NCBI GenBank assembly: GCA_000171835.1
Contig: ABHC01000029.1
Span: 1 to 53,038 of the forward strand
Length of the DNA stretch: 53,038 nucleotides
Reading direction: 5' to 3'
Origin: an alpha proteobacterium BAL199
GTDB taxonomy: Bacteria; Pseudomonadota; Alphaproteobacteria; Thalassobaculales; Thalassobaculaceae
Every line of letters begins with the position of its first letter. Within the stretch, counting starts at the first letter, position 1. The position numbers and the translations under genes are program-made. This document shows, piece by piece, positions 41,040 to 50,022 of this stretch. The notes beneath the pieces are model-generated. The model was not told where the DNA came from. It saw nothing but the letters and a program-made list of their open reading frames with translations, and searched no databases.

Positions 41040-42386
41040 TCAGTTGCCATCCACCGACAGCGAGGGCTTCAGGCCGAGATCGACAATCCCGGTGACGTGT
41101 CGGTCGTCGATGGCGGCCACTTCGAAGACCAAGGCGTTGATCCGGCGGTGCACGGAATGACGCTCCTGGCCCAGCATGGCGGAGACACCGGTGTTGAGCG
41201 TGTATTGGCCGGGGTTCAGCGCGCACCGGAATCCGAAGGAGATACGAGCCGTCTGACCGGCGCGCAGTTCCGTGCAGCGGGTGATCTCCTCGCCGAATCC
41301 AAGCCCGCCGATCTCCACGCCGCGCAGGGTCTTGATCAGTGTCGCGAACAGCGGGTGGTGGATCGTCTGGTCGACCCGCAGCTCGTAGCGGATGACGTAA
41401 TCCTGGTTTCGAACCAGGATCGGCGCCGGGCGGCCGTCGGGGTCGGTGATCCGGACGTTCTGGATCGAGGCGCCGCGCGAAACATATTGAACCTCTTCGA
41501 CGCCGTCGGACGTTGGGGGACGGTCGGGCGCAATCTCCAGCGTATGGATGGCATCGCCGCTGGCTCCGGCGGCCGGTTCGCCGGTCAGAATCTCCTGCCG
41601 GATGGCTTCCTTGGCATCGTCCGGCGCGAAGATCAGCCTGAGGTACAAAGGCGCAACGGTCGTCGGATCGCCATCGGCCAGCAGATGGCCATGGTCAAGC
41701 AACAGGCACCGGTCGCACAGCTCGATCACCACCTGGGTCGAGTGCGTCACCAGCAGGATGGTGGTACCGCGCTCCTTGAGCTGTTGGATCTTCTCGAAGC
41801 ATTTGAGCTGGAACGATGCATCGCCAACCGCCAGGGCCTCGTCGATGATCAGCAGATCGGGCTCGACGGAGATAGCAACCGAGAACGCCAGTCGCAGGAA
41901 CATGCCGGTGGAATAGTGCTTCACCGGCTGGTCGATAAACTCCGCCAGCTCCGAGAACGCCAGGATCTCATCGACCTTGTCGTGGATGCGGCTCCTGGAG
42001 ATACCGATGACGGCAGCATAGAGATAGATGTTCTCGCGCCCAGTGTACTCAGGATTCAGCCCGGCACCGAGCTCCAGCAGCGCACTCACGGTCCCATGGA
42101 CGGTAACGGTTCCATGGGTAGGCGTCAGGGTCGAGGCGACCATCTGCAGCAAGGTGGACTTGCCGGAACCGTTGTGGCCGAGAATGCCCACCATTTCGCC
42201 ACGGCCGACATCGAAGCTGACATTGTCGAGCGCCGTGAAGCTGCGCGCCGGACGTACGATCCTCGGTGCGACCAGGCCGAGCATCTGGCCCATCGGCGAG
42301 TGCCAGATCGGATAGCTCTTCGTCAGCGACCGGCAAGACACCACGATTTTATCGTTGGTGACGGCGGGCATTTCGGCCAGACTCAT
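41040..42386 (-). CDS. wzt: Wzt-type polysaccharide ABC transporter ATP-binding protein
   Basis: A 448-residue ATPase of the Wzt/TagH/KpsT type. Walker A is GILGHNGSGKST (about 67-78), the signature is HYSTGMFLRL, Walker B is LLIIDEALAVGD, and the H-loop is LVTHS. The C-terminal extension (about 285-440) is a Wzt carbohydrate-binding jelly roll, which in O9a-type O-antigen systems recognises a modified glycan end. The usual permease (Wzm) is not in this window. The gene is divergent from the carbamoyltransferase operon, suggesting that the exported glycan is carbamoylated. Confidence 0.92.
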   Translation of the reverse strand: MSLAEMPAVTNDKIVVSCRSLTKSYPIWHSPMGQMLGLVAPRIVRPARSFTALDNVSFDVGRGEMVGILGHNGSGKSTLLQMVASTLTPTHGTVTVHGTVSALLELGAGLNPEYTGRENIYLYAAVIGISRSRIHDKVDEILAFSELAEFIDQPVKHYSTGMFLRLAFSVAISVEPDLLIIDEALAVGDASFQLKCFEKIQQLKERGTTILLVTHSTQVVIELCDRCLLLDHGHLLADGDPTTVAPLYLRLIFAPDDAKEAIRQEILTGEPAAGASGDAIHTLEIAPDRPPTSDGVEEVQYVSRGASIQNVRITDPDGRPAPILVRNQDYVIRYELRVDQTIHHPLFATLIKTLRGVEIGGLGFGEEITRCTELRAGQTARISFGFRCALNPGQYTLNTGVSAMLGQERHSVHRRINALVFEVAAIDDRHVTGIVDLGLKPSLSVDGN

Positions 42387-42514
42387 CTGGAAACCTCAGC
42401 ATTGCGCGGCGCGCGACGTTAGTCGGTCCGGCTGCAACCCTCAAGGCGCGAGTGCGTTCCTATGAGTCAGGGGGTGCGCGGCCAATTGCCCGTGCGCTAG
42501 TGGAGGGGGTGTCC

Positions 42515-42742
42515 ATGAATGGCCGACGGGTACAGGGCGGGGCCGCGTTGAAGGCGCGTATCCAGGCTCGAACGCTGATGAAGGCTGGGTGGCTGACCGA
42601 AGCCATCAACCTGCTTCAACGCGTAGCCTACGAAGAAGCCAGCAGCGATGCCGGCGTGCGCATCGATCTCGTCGACGCCTTGTTGGCAGCCGGCCGTATT
42701 GAGGAGGCTGAGGCGGTTCGTCTGCCTGGCGCCGAGCGTTGA
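42515..42742 (+). CDS. Small TPR-like helical protein upstream of the carbamoyltransferase
   Basis: 75 residues forming about two helix pairs (IQARTLMKAGWLTEAINLLQRVAYEE and VRIDLVDALLAAGRIEEAEAVRLPG) that resemble TPR repeats. The GGAGGGGG box before ATG 42515 is strong, and a longer start at 42452 is possible. Its stop overlaps the TTG start of the carbamoyltransferase (TTGA), so the two are coupled. It may be an accessory protein for the enzyme or merely provide translational coupling. Confidence 0.6.
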   Translation: MNGRRVQGGAALKARIQARTLMKAGWLTEAINLLQRVAYEEASSDAGVRIDLVDALLAAGRIEEAEAVRLPGAER

Positions 42743-44739
42743 TCGTCCTCGGCATTCACATGGGGCACGACGCTGCCGTAACGGTTGTGACCGACGGTGT
42801 CGTTCGGAGTCTGATCGAGAAAGAGCGTCACACGCGCATCAAGCACGCGGCTATAGCGACGATCGTCGATATCGATCTGGCGTTGGCGGATGCCGGCGTC
42901 GGACTGGAGTCGGTGGATGCCGTTGCAGTTACGACGACACAGAACTGGCCCTTTATGTTCGTTGATCCAGGTCGTTTCCGGTTCGAGTACGCTCCGGATC
43001 TGGAAGGCGTACTCGGTGGTCCGGACACCATGCGGCGGCGTTGGGCGGGCTTCGCCGCTGCGATGGCGCGGGAAGAAGCGCCGGGCCGGAAGCGGTTGGT
43101 CGACTTCCAGCGCTACCCGGAGACGGCCGCGCTCTTCGACAGCAATACCGACCCCTCCGATCCCGAAGCGGAGATATTGTTCGCGCGGCAGTTCCCTTTT
43201 ACGCCAACGGGATGGAGTGAGGTCGGGCGGACCCACGAGGTTGAAGCGGCCGCTGCCGAACTGTACGGAAAACACGACTGGCGCGAACTGCTGGTAGGGC
43301 CGTTCCATGCTCCGATCCGATGCACAATCCGCGGCCGGACCCTGCCGGGAGCAGTGATTCCGCATCATCTGGCGCACGCGGCGACCGCGTTCTACCAGTC
43401 TGATGCTGAGCGCGCTGCCATTGTGACGTTTGATGGTGGATATCAGACCGGCATCTACGGTCACGCCGCGGGGCTGCACGCCGTGGGGGAGGGCGGCGTG
43501 CTGTACCCGGTCTGGTTCAACCATTCGCACGCCGGAAACCTGTATCGCCGCGTAGCGGACGCCTGCGGTTTGAGTGGGATAGGCGGACCCGGAAAATTGA
43601 TGGGATTGGCTCCCTACGGCACGTCGAGATTTCACGACCCGTCATTCGTCGGGACGATGGGCGATGTGCGTGAACGGTATCCCTGGGACCGAACCAAGAT
43701 TGTTGAACTGCAGTACGAGACCGCGTGGCCCTACATACGCCACGCCGCGATGATGGCACGGGACGAGGTCGGCGCCCTGCCGGCTCCGGATCCATTGGCT
43801 TCGTTCCCGAAGGACATGGCCGCTTCCGTGCAACTGACCTTCGAAGAGCAGGCCCTTGAGCTGGCGCGAACCGCTGCGCGCCTGGCCGACGGCCTGGGGA
43901 TTTCCGCTGACACCCTGTGCTTGTCGGGTGGCTGCGCGCTGAATTGTCCGGCGAACAGCCGAATCTGGCGCGAGACGGGCTTTTCCCGAGTCTTCGTCCC
44001 ACCGAGTTGCGATGATTCCGGCCTGGCCATCGGCGCAGCATTCTATGTCGCGCATACGCTGTTCGGAGATCCGCGTGTGCAGCAAGGTGCCGATACTGGT
44101 GGGTTGGCCTATCTGGGGCGACGCCTGAACGATGGCGAAGTGGATCAGGCATTAAGATCGGTGGGGAGCGATCTCTGTGTCGAGGATCGAATTGATTCGT
44201 CGGCGATGGCGGCAGCGGACATCGCCGATGGGGCGATTATCGGCTGGTTCGAGGGCCGTTCGGAGATTGGGCCGCGTGCGCTTGGGCACCGTTCGATCGT
44301 TGCCGATCCGCGCAATCCGACGAATCTCAACCGGGTGAACGACGTCAAAAGCCGTGAGCGCTGGCGACCTTTGGCACCCGCGGTGTTGGTCGAACGGCAG
44401 GACGATTGGTTCACAGGTGGACCGCCGTCGAACCCACACATGTTGTTTACCGCCAGGGTCCGTGGCAACGAACTGCCTGCGATCACTCATGTGGACGGAT
44501 CGGCTCGGGTGCAGACCGTCGACGAGACCTGCGCCGGTTTTCGGAAGCTGATCGAGGCATTCGAGGCCAGGACTGGAACGCCAGTGGTCCTGAACACGTC
44601 GCTGAATGGGCGTGGCGAGCCAATTGTTGAGGGTCCGGCTGACGCACTCACCCTGTTTCGCAGCAGTGAGCTGGACGTTCTGTATCTCGAAGGCCGACGC
44701 GTGCGCCGTCAAGACGACGAACCTCCAGGTCGCGCATAG
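42739..44739 (+). CDS. O-carbamoyltransferase (NodU/CmcH family)
   Basis: A 666-residue enzyme with the two-domain NodU/CmcH/TobZ architecture. The N-terminal ASKHA-like domain has VLGIHMGHDAAVTVV, and HHLAHAATAF for the metal/carbamoyl site; LCLSGGCALNCPANSRI follows. The YrdC-like C-terminal part has GRSEIGPRALGHRSIVADPRN, ERWRPLAPAVL and NTSLNGRGEPIV. These enzymes use carbamoyl phosphate and ATP to carbamoylate sugar or antibiotic hydroxyls. The start is TTG 42739, overlapping the previous gene. The divergent Wzt gene suggests the acceptor is a surface polysaccharide. Confidence 0.92.
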   Translation: MIVLGIHMGHDAAVTVVTDGVVRSLIEKERHTRIKHAAIATIVDIDLALADAGVGLESVDAVAVTTTQNWPFMFVDPGRFRFEYAPDLEGVLGGPDTMRRRWAGFAAAMAREEAPGRKRLVDFQRYPETAALFDSNTDPSDPEAEILFARQFPFTPTGWSEVGRTHEVEAAAAELYGKHDWRELLVGPFHAPIRCTIRGRTLPGAVIPHHLAHAATAFYQSDAERAAIVTFDGGYQTGIYGHAAGLHAVGEGGVLYPVWFNHSHAGNLYRRVADACGLSGIGGPGKLMGLAPYGTSRFHDPSFVGTMGDVRERYPWDRTKIVELQYETAWPYIRHAAMMARDEVGALPAPDPLASFPKDMAASVQLTFEEQALELARTAARLADGLGISADTLCLSGGCALNCPANSRIWRETGFSRVFVPPSCDDSGLAIGAAFYVAHTLFGDPRVQQGADTGGLAYLGRRLNDGEVDQALRSVGSDLCVEDRIDSSAMAAADIADGAIIGWFEGRSEIGPRALGHRSIVADPRNPTNLNRVNDVKSRERWRPLAPAVLVERQDDWFTGGPPSNPHMLFTARVRGNELPAITHVDGSARVQTVDETCAGFRKLIEAFEARTGTPVVLNTSLNGRGEPIVEGPADALTLFRSSELDVLYLEGRRVRRQDDEPPGRA

Positions 44740-44802
44740 CCCCTAGCCGTCCAGCGAACGCGGCTTATGCTGGCCTCCAGGGCAACCCGACGGGACACTG
44801 GC

Positions 44803-45558
44803 ATGGCGCGGCGCATTCTAATTATTAATCCGAACGTCACCGAGGCGATCACCGCCACCATGGTCGAGGAGGCGCGGCGGACGGCTGCTTCGGATACCGT
44901 CATCGTGCCGGCGACAGCCCGTTTCGGCACGTTGTACATCGAGAACCGGGTCGAATCGGCGATCGCCGGTCACGCGGTACTGGAAGCGTTGGCCGAGCAT
45001 GCATCCGGCTGCGACGCGGCGATCGTCGCTGCCTTCGGCGATCCCGGTGTGTTCGCGGCCAAGGAGATGCTGGACATTCCGGTGATCGGAATCGCCGAGG
45101 CGGCGTTTCTGACCGCCTACACCCTGGGGCGACGCTACGCGATCGTCTGCCTGACTCAACGGTTGGGCGTTTGGTACCGGGAGTGCGCAGAGGAGCATGG
45201 CCTTGCCGGCCGTCTGGTCGCAGTCCGACCGTTGGATGTGCCGCCGACCGATATCACGAATGCCAAGGAGCAAACCGGCCGACGGCTGGTCGAAGCCTGT
45301 CACGAGGTCATCGACCGGCACGGCGCCGAGGTTGTGATCATGGGCGGCGGTCCGATCGCCGGGCTGGCACGCACGGTGGCGCACGAGATCCCGGTTCCGG
45401 TGCTCGACGGCGTCTCCTGCGCGGTCCGATTGGCCGAAGCATTGGTCGATCTGGCGCCAAGGCCGGCAGCCCGCGGCAGCTTTGCTCGTCCGCCGGCCAA
45501 ACCATCAAAGGGCTTGTCGCCAGCGCTGCAGACGTGGGTGGAGCGACGCGACGGGTAG
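44803..45558 (+). CDS. Asp/Glu/hydantoin racemase-fold protein lacking both catalytic cysteines
   Basis: A 251-residue protein of the aspartate/glutamate/hydantoin racemase superfamily (N-terminal RILIINPNVTEAITATM; central AIVAAFGDPGVFAAKEML; later VIMGGGPIAGLA). In HyuE-type racemases the two acid/base cysteines lie in (A)CFGDP and LGCAG segments; here the first is Ala77 and the second Gly182. Two-base proton transfer by cysteine is therefore not possible. It may be a decarboxylase or isomerase-like relative, or a binding protein. It has a polar C-terminal tail (about 25 residues). The SDR gene follows 45 bp later. Confidence 0.8.
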   Translation: MARRILIINPNVTEAITATMVEEARRTAASDTVIVPATARFGTLYIENRVESAIAGHAVLEALAEHASGCDAAIVAAFGDPGVFAAKEMLDIPVIGIAEAAFLTAYTLGRRYAIVCLTQRLGVWYRECAEEHGLAGRLVAVRPLDVPPTDITNAKEQTGRRLVEACHEVIDRHGAEVVIMGGGPIAGLARTVAHEIPVPVLDGVSCAVRLAEALVDLAPRPAARGSFARPPAKPSKGLSPALQTWVERRDG

Positions 45559-45603
45559 CGGTACCGTCGCCGCCAACGGACGATCGACATCAGGGAGAGC
45601 GAA

Positions 45604-46383
45604 ATGGATCTTGGGATAAGCGGCCGTAAGGCCATCGTGTGTGGCTCCAGCCGCGGATTGGGCCGGGCGATTGCCGGTTCTCTGGCGCGGGCCGGATGCG
45701 TGGTCGTGCTGAACGGCATCGACGCCGCCCGTTTGAAGGGCGAGGCGGAGGCCCTGCACGCGGAGACCGGTGCCGAGATCATTCCGGTTGCGGCCGACGT
45801 CACCACCCGTGAGGGCCAGGATGCCCTGTTCGCGGCATGCTCCGGACCCGACATCCTGATCACCAACGCGGGCGGACCGCCGTTCAAGGACTTCCGGCAG
45901 ATCGACCGCGAGGCGATGCTGAAAGGCGTCACCGCCAACATGATTACGCCGATCGAACTGATCCAGCGGGCCGTCGACGGCATGGTTGAGCGGCGGTTCG
46001 GACGGGTCGTCAACATCACCTCGGTATCGGTGAAGATGCCGGTGTTCGGGCTCGACCTGTCGAGCGGCGCGCGGGCCGGCCTGACGGCGTTCCTGGCCGG
46101 AGTGTCGCGGTCGGTGGCCCACGCCAACGTGACCATCAATAATATCCTGCCGGGCTACTTCGACACCGACCGCTACCGGGCCGGGATCGACGCGACCGCC
46201 AAGGCCCAAGGCAAGTCCCACGATGCGATGCATGCCGAACGGGTGGCGACGGTACCGGCCAAGCGTGCCGGCAGTCCGGCGGAGTTCGGCGATGCCGCCG
46301 CTTTCCTGTGCAGCTCGCAGGCCGGCTACATCACCGGCCAGAACCTGTTGCTCGACGGTGGGCTGTTCCAGAGCGCCTTCTGA
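45604..46383 (+). CDS. SDR-family oxidoreductase with non-canonical active site
   Basis: A 259-residue classical SDR. The cofactor motif is CGSSRGLGRAIAG, then LITNAGGPP. The catalytic tetrad is altered: after the serine strand (VVNITSVSVKMP) the usual Y-x-x-x-K is replaced by S153-S-G-A-R157 in LDLSSGARAGL. Relatives with L-S-N/S-x-x-R at this site are a recognised subgroup, often annotated as 3-oxoacyl-ACP reductase-like. The C-terminus GQNLLLDGGLFQSAF is typical. GGGAGAG precedes the start. It is probably co-transcribed with the racemase-like gene. Confidence 0.88.
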   Translation: MDLGISGRKAIVCGSSRGLGRAIAGSLARAGCVVVLNGIDAARLKGEAEALHAETGAEIIPVAADVTTREGQDALFAACSGPDILITNAGGPPFKDFRQIDREAMLKGVTANMITPIELIQRAVDGMVERRFGRVVNITSVSVKMPVFGLDLSSGARAGLTAFLAGVSRSVAHANVTINNILPGYFDTDRYRAGIDATAKAQGKSHDAMHAERVATVPAKRAGSPAEFGDAAAFLCSSQAGYITGQNLLLDGGLFQSAF

Positions 46384-46468
46384 TCGTCGAATTTGACGGT
46401 TAGTGAAGGCACTTGGCACGCGCGTTGCGGGTTGCGTTCCAGGTGCCCGCAGGCTCAGGATTGGACCA

Positions 46469-47023
46469 ATGGACGGCGATCAGCCTGGATTGATGATGTT
46501 CATTGCCGAAGCCAGCAATGCCTGGGCGAGACATTGGCGATCGTTGCCGCGCGATGGAGTGGTGCCGCTTCGTTCGGTGTTCGACCCGCTGAACGTCCCG
46601 GCGCTGATTCCGCACATGATGATCTGCGATCTGTCGGAGCCCGACGTGGTGCGCATCCGGTTGATGGGCACCGGCATGGTGTCGAGCTTTGGCTTCGACC
46701 CGACCGGACGCGATTATCTGGATCTCGTAGCACCGGAACGACGGGCGGCGGCGCTGGAAGGTTTCACGGTTCCGGCCGGCCATCCATGCGGGATGCGGGT
46801 GCTCGGCGAGAACCGGTTCGAGAACGGCAAGGTCATGGCGGTCGAGACCGTGGCGTTCCCGTTCCGCCGCGACGATGGCGCGGGTATGCATCTGGTGTTC
46901 GTGGGGTCCAACATCGACACCACCCTCGGGCCCTGGCCGGATCTTGGGCGCACGACGACCTTCCACGTGTTCGAGCGGCAGTTCATCGACATTGGCGCCG
47001 GAATTCCGGACGCGGGGAGTTGA
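46469..47023 (+). CDS. PAS-like (PAS_5-type) protein 2
   Basis: A 184-residue protein with the same layout as the other PAS-like proteins here: ARHWRSLPRDGVVPLRSVFDPLNVPALIPHMMICDL, VRIRLMGTGMVSSFGFDPTGRDYLDL, and a final beta sheet (VETVAFPFRRDDGAGMHLVFVGS). It extends past the domain by about 30 residues. The ATG at 46469 is preferred over an earlier start (46403). Function unknown. Confidence 0.75.
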   Translation: MDGDQPGLMMFIAEASNAWARHWRSLPRDGVVPLRSVFDPLNVPALIPHMMICDLSEPDVVRIRLMGTGMVSSFGFDPTGRDYLDLVAPERRAAALEGFTVPAGHPCGMRVLGENRFENGKVMAVETVAFPFRRDDGAGMHLVFVGSNIDTTLGPWPDLGRTTTFHVFERQFIDIGAGIPDAGS

Positions 47024-47100
47024 TCCGGCCCCTTGGGATGCCTTGCGGTGTATCGACTGCTGTTCTGGACACTGCGGACGCTCCCGCATAGCGTTTGGCC

Positions 47101-47562
47101 ATGCAGATTGTCCAAATTCCGCGCATCGATCGGGAGCGCGTTGCAGCGCTGATTGACGCTCAGAAGGCGACCTTGGCGCAGGTCTGGATGCGCGATCCCT
47201 CGACATGCGCGGTGATTGTTCATGTCTTCTTTTCGCACCTTGCCCCGATCGCTGTCGAACACCTCGGCGGGCCGGTCGCGCTGCTGCTCGACTTCTGCAC
47301 CCTACGGCACAACAGGATGCAAACCACCGAGCACCATCCTTGGCACACCGATGCGTCGTTCTTTCAGCCCGCCGGTCTGGGACTGACGTTCTGGTGTCCT
47401 TTGGATCCGGTCGGTGATGTCGCGCCCGGTGTCACGCTAGGCACTCCGGACGGCGAGGTCACGCCGCGCCTTGTCCCCGGAGACGCTCTCGTCATTCCGC
47501 CCGAACTGCTGCATCGAACCCAGAGCATCAGTGGCGACAGGGTGTCCATTGAGTTTCGGTAA
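47101..47562 (+). CDS. Phytanoyl-CoA-dioxygenase-like Fe(II)/2OG oxygenase, short
   Basis: A 153-residue protein with a small jelly-roll core. The H-x-D pair is in HHPWHTDASFFQPAGLGLTFWCPLDPVGDVAPGVTL, the distal histidine in PPELLHRTQ, and the arginine needed for 2-oxoglutarate may be in RVSIEFR at the C-terminus. It is shorter than typical PhyH proteins (about 250 residues), with the N-terminal helices reduced, so it may be a minimal member or N-terminally truncated. The ribosome-binding site is weak. Substrate unknown. Confidence 0.65.
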   Translation: MQIVQIPRIDRERVAALIDAQKATLAQVWMRDPSTCAVIVHVFFSHLAPIAVEHLGGPVALLLDFCTLRHNRMQTTEHHPWHTDASFFQPAGLGLTFWCPLDPVGDVAPGVTLGTPDGEVTPRLVPGDALVIPPELLHRTQSISGDRVSIEFR

Positions 47563-47730
47563 GCTCCGGTCGAGCAAATTCCCACCAACGTTGGATCGTC
47601 AGCAATCGCGACAAAGCGGCGGCGCGGAAATCAGAAGGGAGTGCTCATCGAAGCAGACGGCCGCCTCATCGTGTTTCTGGAACTCCAGGGAGATGACGCA
47701 GGGGCTTGAGTCCCGTAGATCGGTCGATCC

Positions 47731-48786
47731 TCAACGGTGGCCAGTTGGATGCGGGGTGGCTCGACCCAATTGAGCCCGCAGATCGCGCTCGTAGGCGAAG
47801 AGTGCCGGAAGACCGCCGGTGTGCAGGAACAGGGTCCGGCTTCGCTTGGGGATTCGGCCATCGCCGGAGCAGGCGATCAGCCCGGCCAGCGCGCGGGCGG
47901 TGTACACCGGATCGACCAGCAGGCCCTCCAGGCGGGCGGCCAGCCGCAGGGCATAGGAGACCGCGTCGTTCAACTGGCCGTAGCCCGGACTCAGCACGTC
48001 GTCGAATACCTCGATGTCGCCGTCCTTGACCGGGCTGCTGGTGCCGACCAGCGTTGCGATCCGATCGATGTGCCGGGCCAGACGCTCGGCCTGCGCTGAA
48101 GCCGACCGTCGCACGCAAATCCCAATCACCCGGCCTTTCCAGCCGAGCGCGCGCAGGCCGAACAGCAGGCCGGAATGAGTGAGACCACTGCCGGAGGGGA
48201 CGACGATCTGGTCGACGTCGAGCGCTCCTTGTCGCATCAGTTCGGCCGCGCAAGCGAGGTACCCGAGCGACCCGAGCGGCGGGTGCTTCGGGCTGAGCGG
48301 GATCACATAGGGACGTCGGCCCCGTTGCGACAGCCCAGCGGCGATGTCATGCAGCCGCGCGTCGGCGCCTTCCTCGTCCTCGCCGACATCGAAGGCGTAG
48401 CGATGCGCTCCGAGCAGGTCGTCGAGCAGGACATTTCCGGAGGAGCGATACGTGTCGTCCTGGCCGGAGACGCGCTCTTCTAACTGGACGTGGCACTCCA
48501 ACCCCAACCGGGCAGCACAGGCGGCAACCACCCGAACGTAGTTGCTCTGAACGGCGCCGGTGATCAGCACCGTATCGGCGCCTTCCTTCAGCGCTTGGCC
48601 GAAATAGAACTCCAGCTTGCGGACCTTGTTGCCGCCGAACGCCAAACCGGTCAGGTCGTCGCGCTTCACGCGGAGGTCGATTTCGAGGTGCTTCCCAAGC
48701 CGGGACAACGGTTCGACCGGGGTGCTCCAGGTGAGGAAGGACGTCCGCGGGAACGGCGCCAACAGGGCATCGATCGTTTCCGACAC
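47731..48786 (-). CDS. D-cysteine desulfhydrase / ACC deaminase family PLP enzyme
   Basis: A 351-residue fold-II PLP enzyme. The PLP lysine is K54 in LAFGGNKVRKLEF, and GAVQSNYVRVVAA and VPSGSGLTHSGLLFG form the cofactor and substrate sites, with LHTGGLPALFAY at the C-terminus. The family includes D-cysteine desulfhydrase (D-Cys to pyruvate, H2S and ammonia) and ACC deaminase. The residue pattern is closer to desulfhydrases, but substrate assignment needs assay. It is divergent from the third PAS-like gene. Confidence 0.88.
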   Translation of the reverse strand: MSETIDALLAPFPRTSFLTWSTPVEPLSRLGKHLEIDLRVKRDDLTGLAFGGNKVRKLEFYFGQALKEGADTVLITGAVQSNYVRVVAACAARLGLECHVQLEERVSGQDDTYRSSGNVLLDDLLGAHRYAFDVGEDEEGADARLHDIAAGLSQRGRRPYVIPLSPKHPPLGSLGYLACAAELMRQGALDVDQIVVPSGSGLTHSGLLFGLRALGWKGRVIGICVRRSASAQAERLARHIDRIATLVGTSSPVKDGDIEVFDDVLSPGYGQLNDAVSYALRLAARLEGLLVDPVYTARALAGLIACSGDGRIPKRSRTLFLHTGGLPALFAYERDLRAQLGRATPHPTGHR

Positions 48787-48921
48787 AGTGATCTCCTCCG
48801 GTCGGTCCGACCGTACAATGACTCATGCAGTTGAGTCTGCTTTGCGAGCCGCGTTTGGTTCAAGACCGCGCCACGGTGAAGTGATCATGTGAGATGATCA
48901 CCAGTGTTGCCGTGATCGCAA

Positions 48922-49488
48922 ATGGAGCAGACAATACCTCGGGCCGAAAGAATGGGCAGAACGCCGATGATGGCAGCCGTTGCGAAGCCTTTCGAACTGT
49001 TCGAGGCGACGATCGCACATCGGGCGTTCCTGGATCTCGATCCAGACGCGCCCGACTTCGGGTTCTTCCGTCCTCTGCTGCAGTATTGGACCGACCGGCG
49101 GGGTGTCAGGGTCGCGCCGGCGCGCGCCGACCTTGATCCGCTCGAATTGCCGCCGGCACTGCTCCCCCACGTGCTGTTGATCGATGTCGAGCACGATCCG
49201 GTCGATTTTCGCTATCGCTTGGCCGGCACCGCCGCCGATACCATTCACGGTCAGAGCCTAAAGGGTGTGCGGATACTCGACCTGCGCCCGGAACCGTTTG
49301 CTCGTACCTTGCATGTTGATCTGGTGCGCATGACCGCAGATCTGGCGGTGCAGTTCACGGAACTGTCCTTCACGAACCGCGAGGACAAGACCCGGCGCTA
49401 TCGGGTGCTGCGCCTGCCGTTGTGTGATGAGACGGGGCGCCTGACGATGATCCTGGTTCTGGCCGACCACGGAGCGATCACGCGCTGA
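48922..49488 (+). CDS. PAS-like (PAS_5-type) protein 3
   Basis: Up to 188 residues: LQYWTDRRGVRVAPARADLDPLELPPALLPHVLLIDV, DFRYRLAGTAADTIHGQSLKG, RYRVLRLPLCDETGRLTMILVLAD. The pattern matches the other two PAS-like proteins, with the closest resemblance in the first 60 domain residues. The start is ambiguous: none of the candidate Mets (1, 11, 16, 17) has a strong ribosome-binding site, so I used the first. Function unknown. Confidence 0.73.
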   Translation: MEQTIPRAERMGRTPMMAAVAKPFELFEATIAHRAFLDLDPDAPDFGFFRPLLQYWTDRRGVRVAPARADLDPLELPPALLPHVLLIDVEHDPVDFRYRLAGTAADTIHGQSLKGVRILDLRPEPFARTLHVDLVRMTADLAVQFTELSFTNREDKTRRYRVLRLPLCDETGRLTMILVLADHGAITR

Positions 49489-49663
49489 TTGCGTTTGCCT
49501 CCTGGGCGGATTCAAGGCCGGGGCGTACGGGTCGTCGTTCTGAAGCTGCTGAATACCCGAGCCTCTGATCCTCAGATTTTTCACGTTTCACCTCAGCCTA
49601 TGTCCCAGAGGATGATGCCCGGACGTCTTGGAGCAGGAGCAACGCATTTCGCGAGGTTAAGAC

Positions 49664-50019
49664 GTGAAAGAGTATCTTTTGATCTTTCGTGACCATGAAC
49701 GTCGGTGGGACAGTTTCTCGCCGGCCGAGATGCAGGCGGCATCGAGAAGTTCGATGCTTGGAACACTCAGGTACGTGCGACCGGGGCGTTCATCGGTGCC
49801 GGCAAGCTGACCAGCGATATGGGTTCCACGGTCCGGCAACGCGGTGATCGGATGGTGGTCGATGGTCCGTTCTGCGAAGCCAAGGAGGCGGTCTCCGGCT
49901 ACTATTGCATTCGCGCCACGGATGCCGCCGCCGCCGAGGAGACGGCAAAGGGTTTCCCGATGCTGGCCTATGGCGGATCGGTGGAGGTGCGCGAGATGGT
50001 GATCCGTCAGACGGAGTGA
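49664..50019 (+). pseudogene. DGPF/YCII-domain protein gene with a frameshift
   Basis: The frame from GTG 49664 gives KEYLLIFRDHERRWDSFSPAEMQA, the normal start of a YCII/DGPF protein, then runs out of frame. The remainder, in another frame, continues as IEKFDAWNTQVRATGAFIGAGKL..., including the DGPF motif (VVDGPFCEAKEAVSGYY). One missing base at about 49736-49741, in a GGCGGC run, would join them into about 118 residues. It is either a real frameshift or a sequencing error. DGPF proteins are standard partners of ECF42 sigma factors, and the next gene is one. Confidence 0.75.
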
Positions 50020-50022
50020 GAT

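Noticed and set aside
41097-42422. A 441-residue plus-strand frame opposite wzt
   Set aside because: It mirrors the Wzt gene and has no domain signature; wzt carries every ABC ATPase motif.
47563-47709. An in-frame continuation of the short 2OG oxygenase after its TAA (ends ...RLIVFLELQGDDAGA)
   Set aside because: It reads somewhat like protein, but has no start of its own. Stop-free runs of this length are common at this GC, and there is no evidence of read-through.
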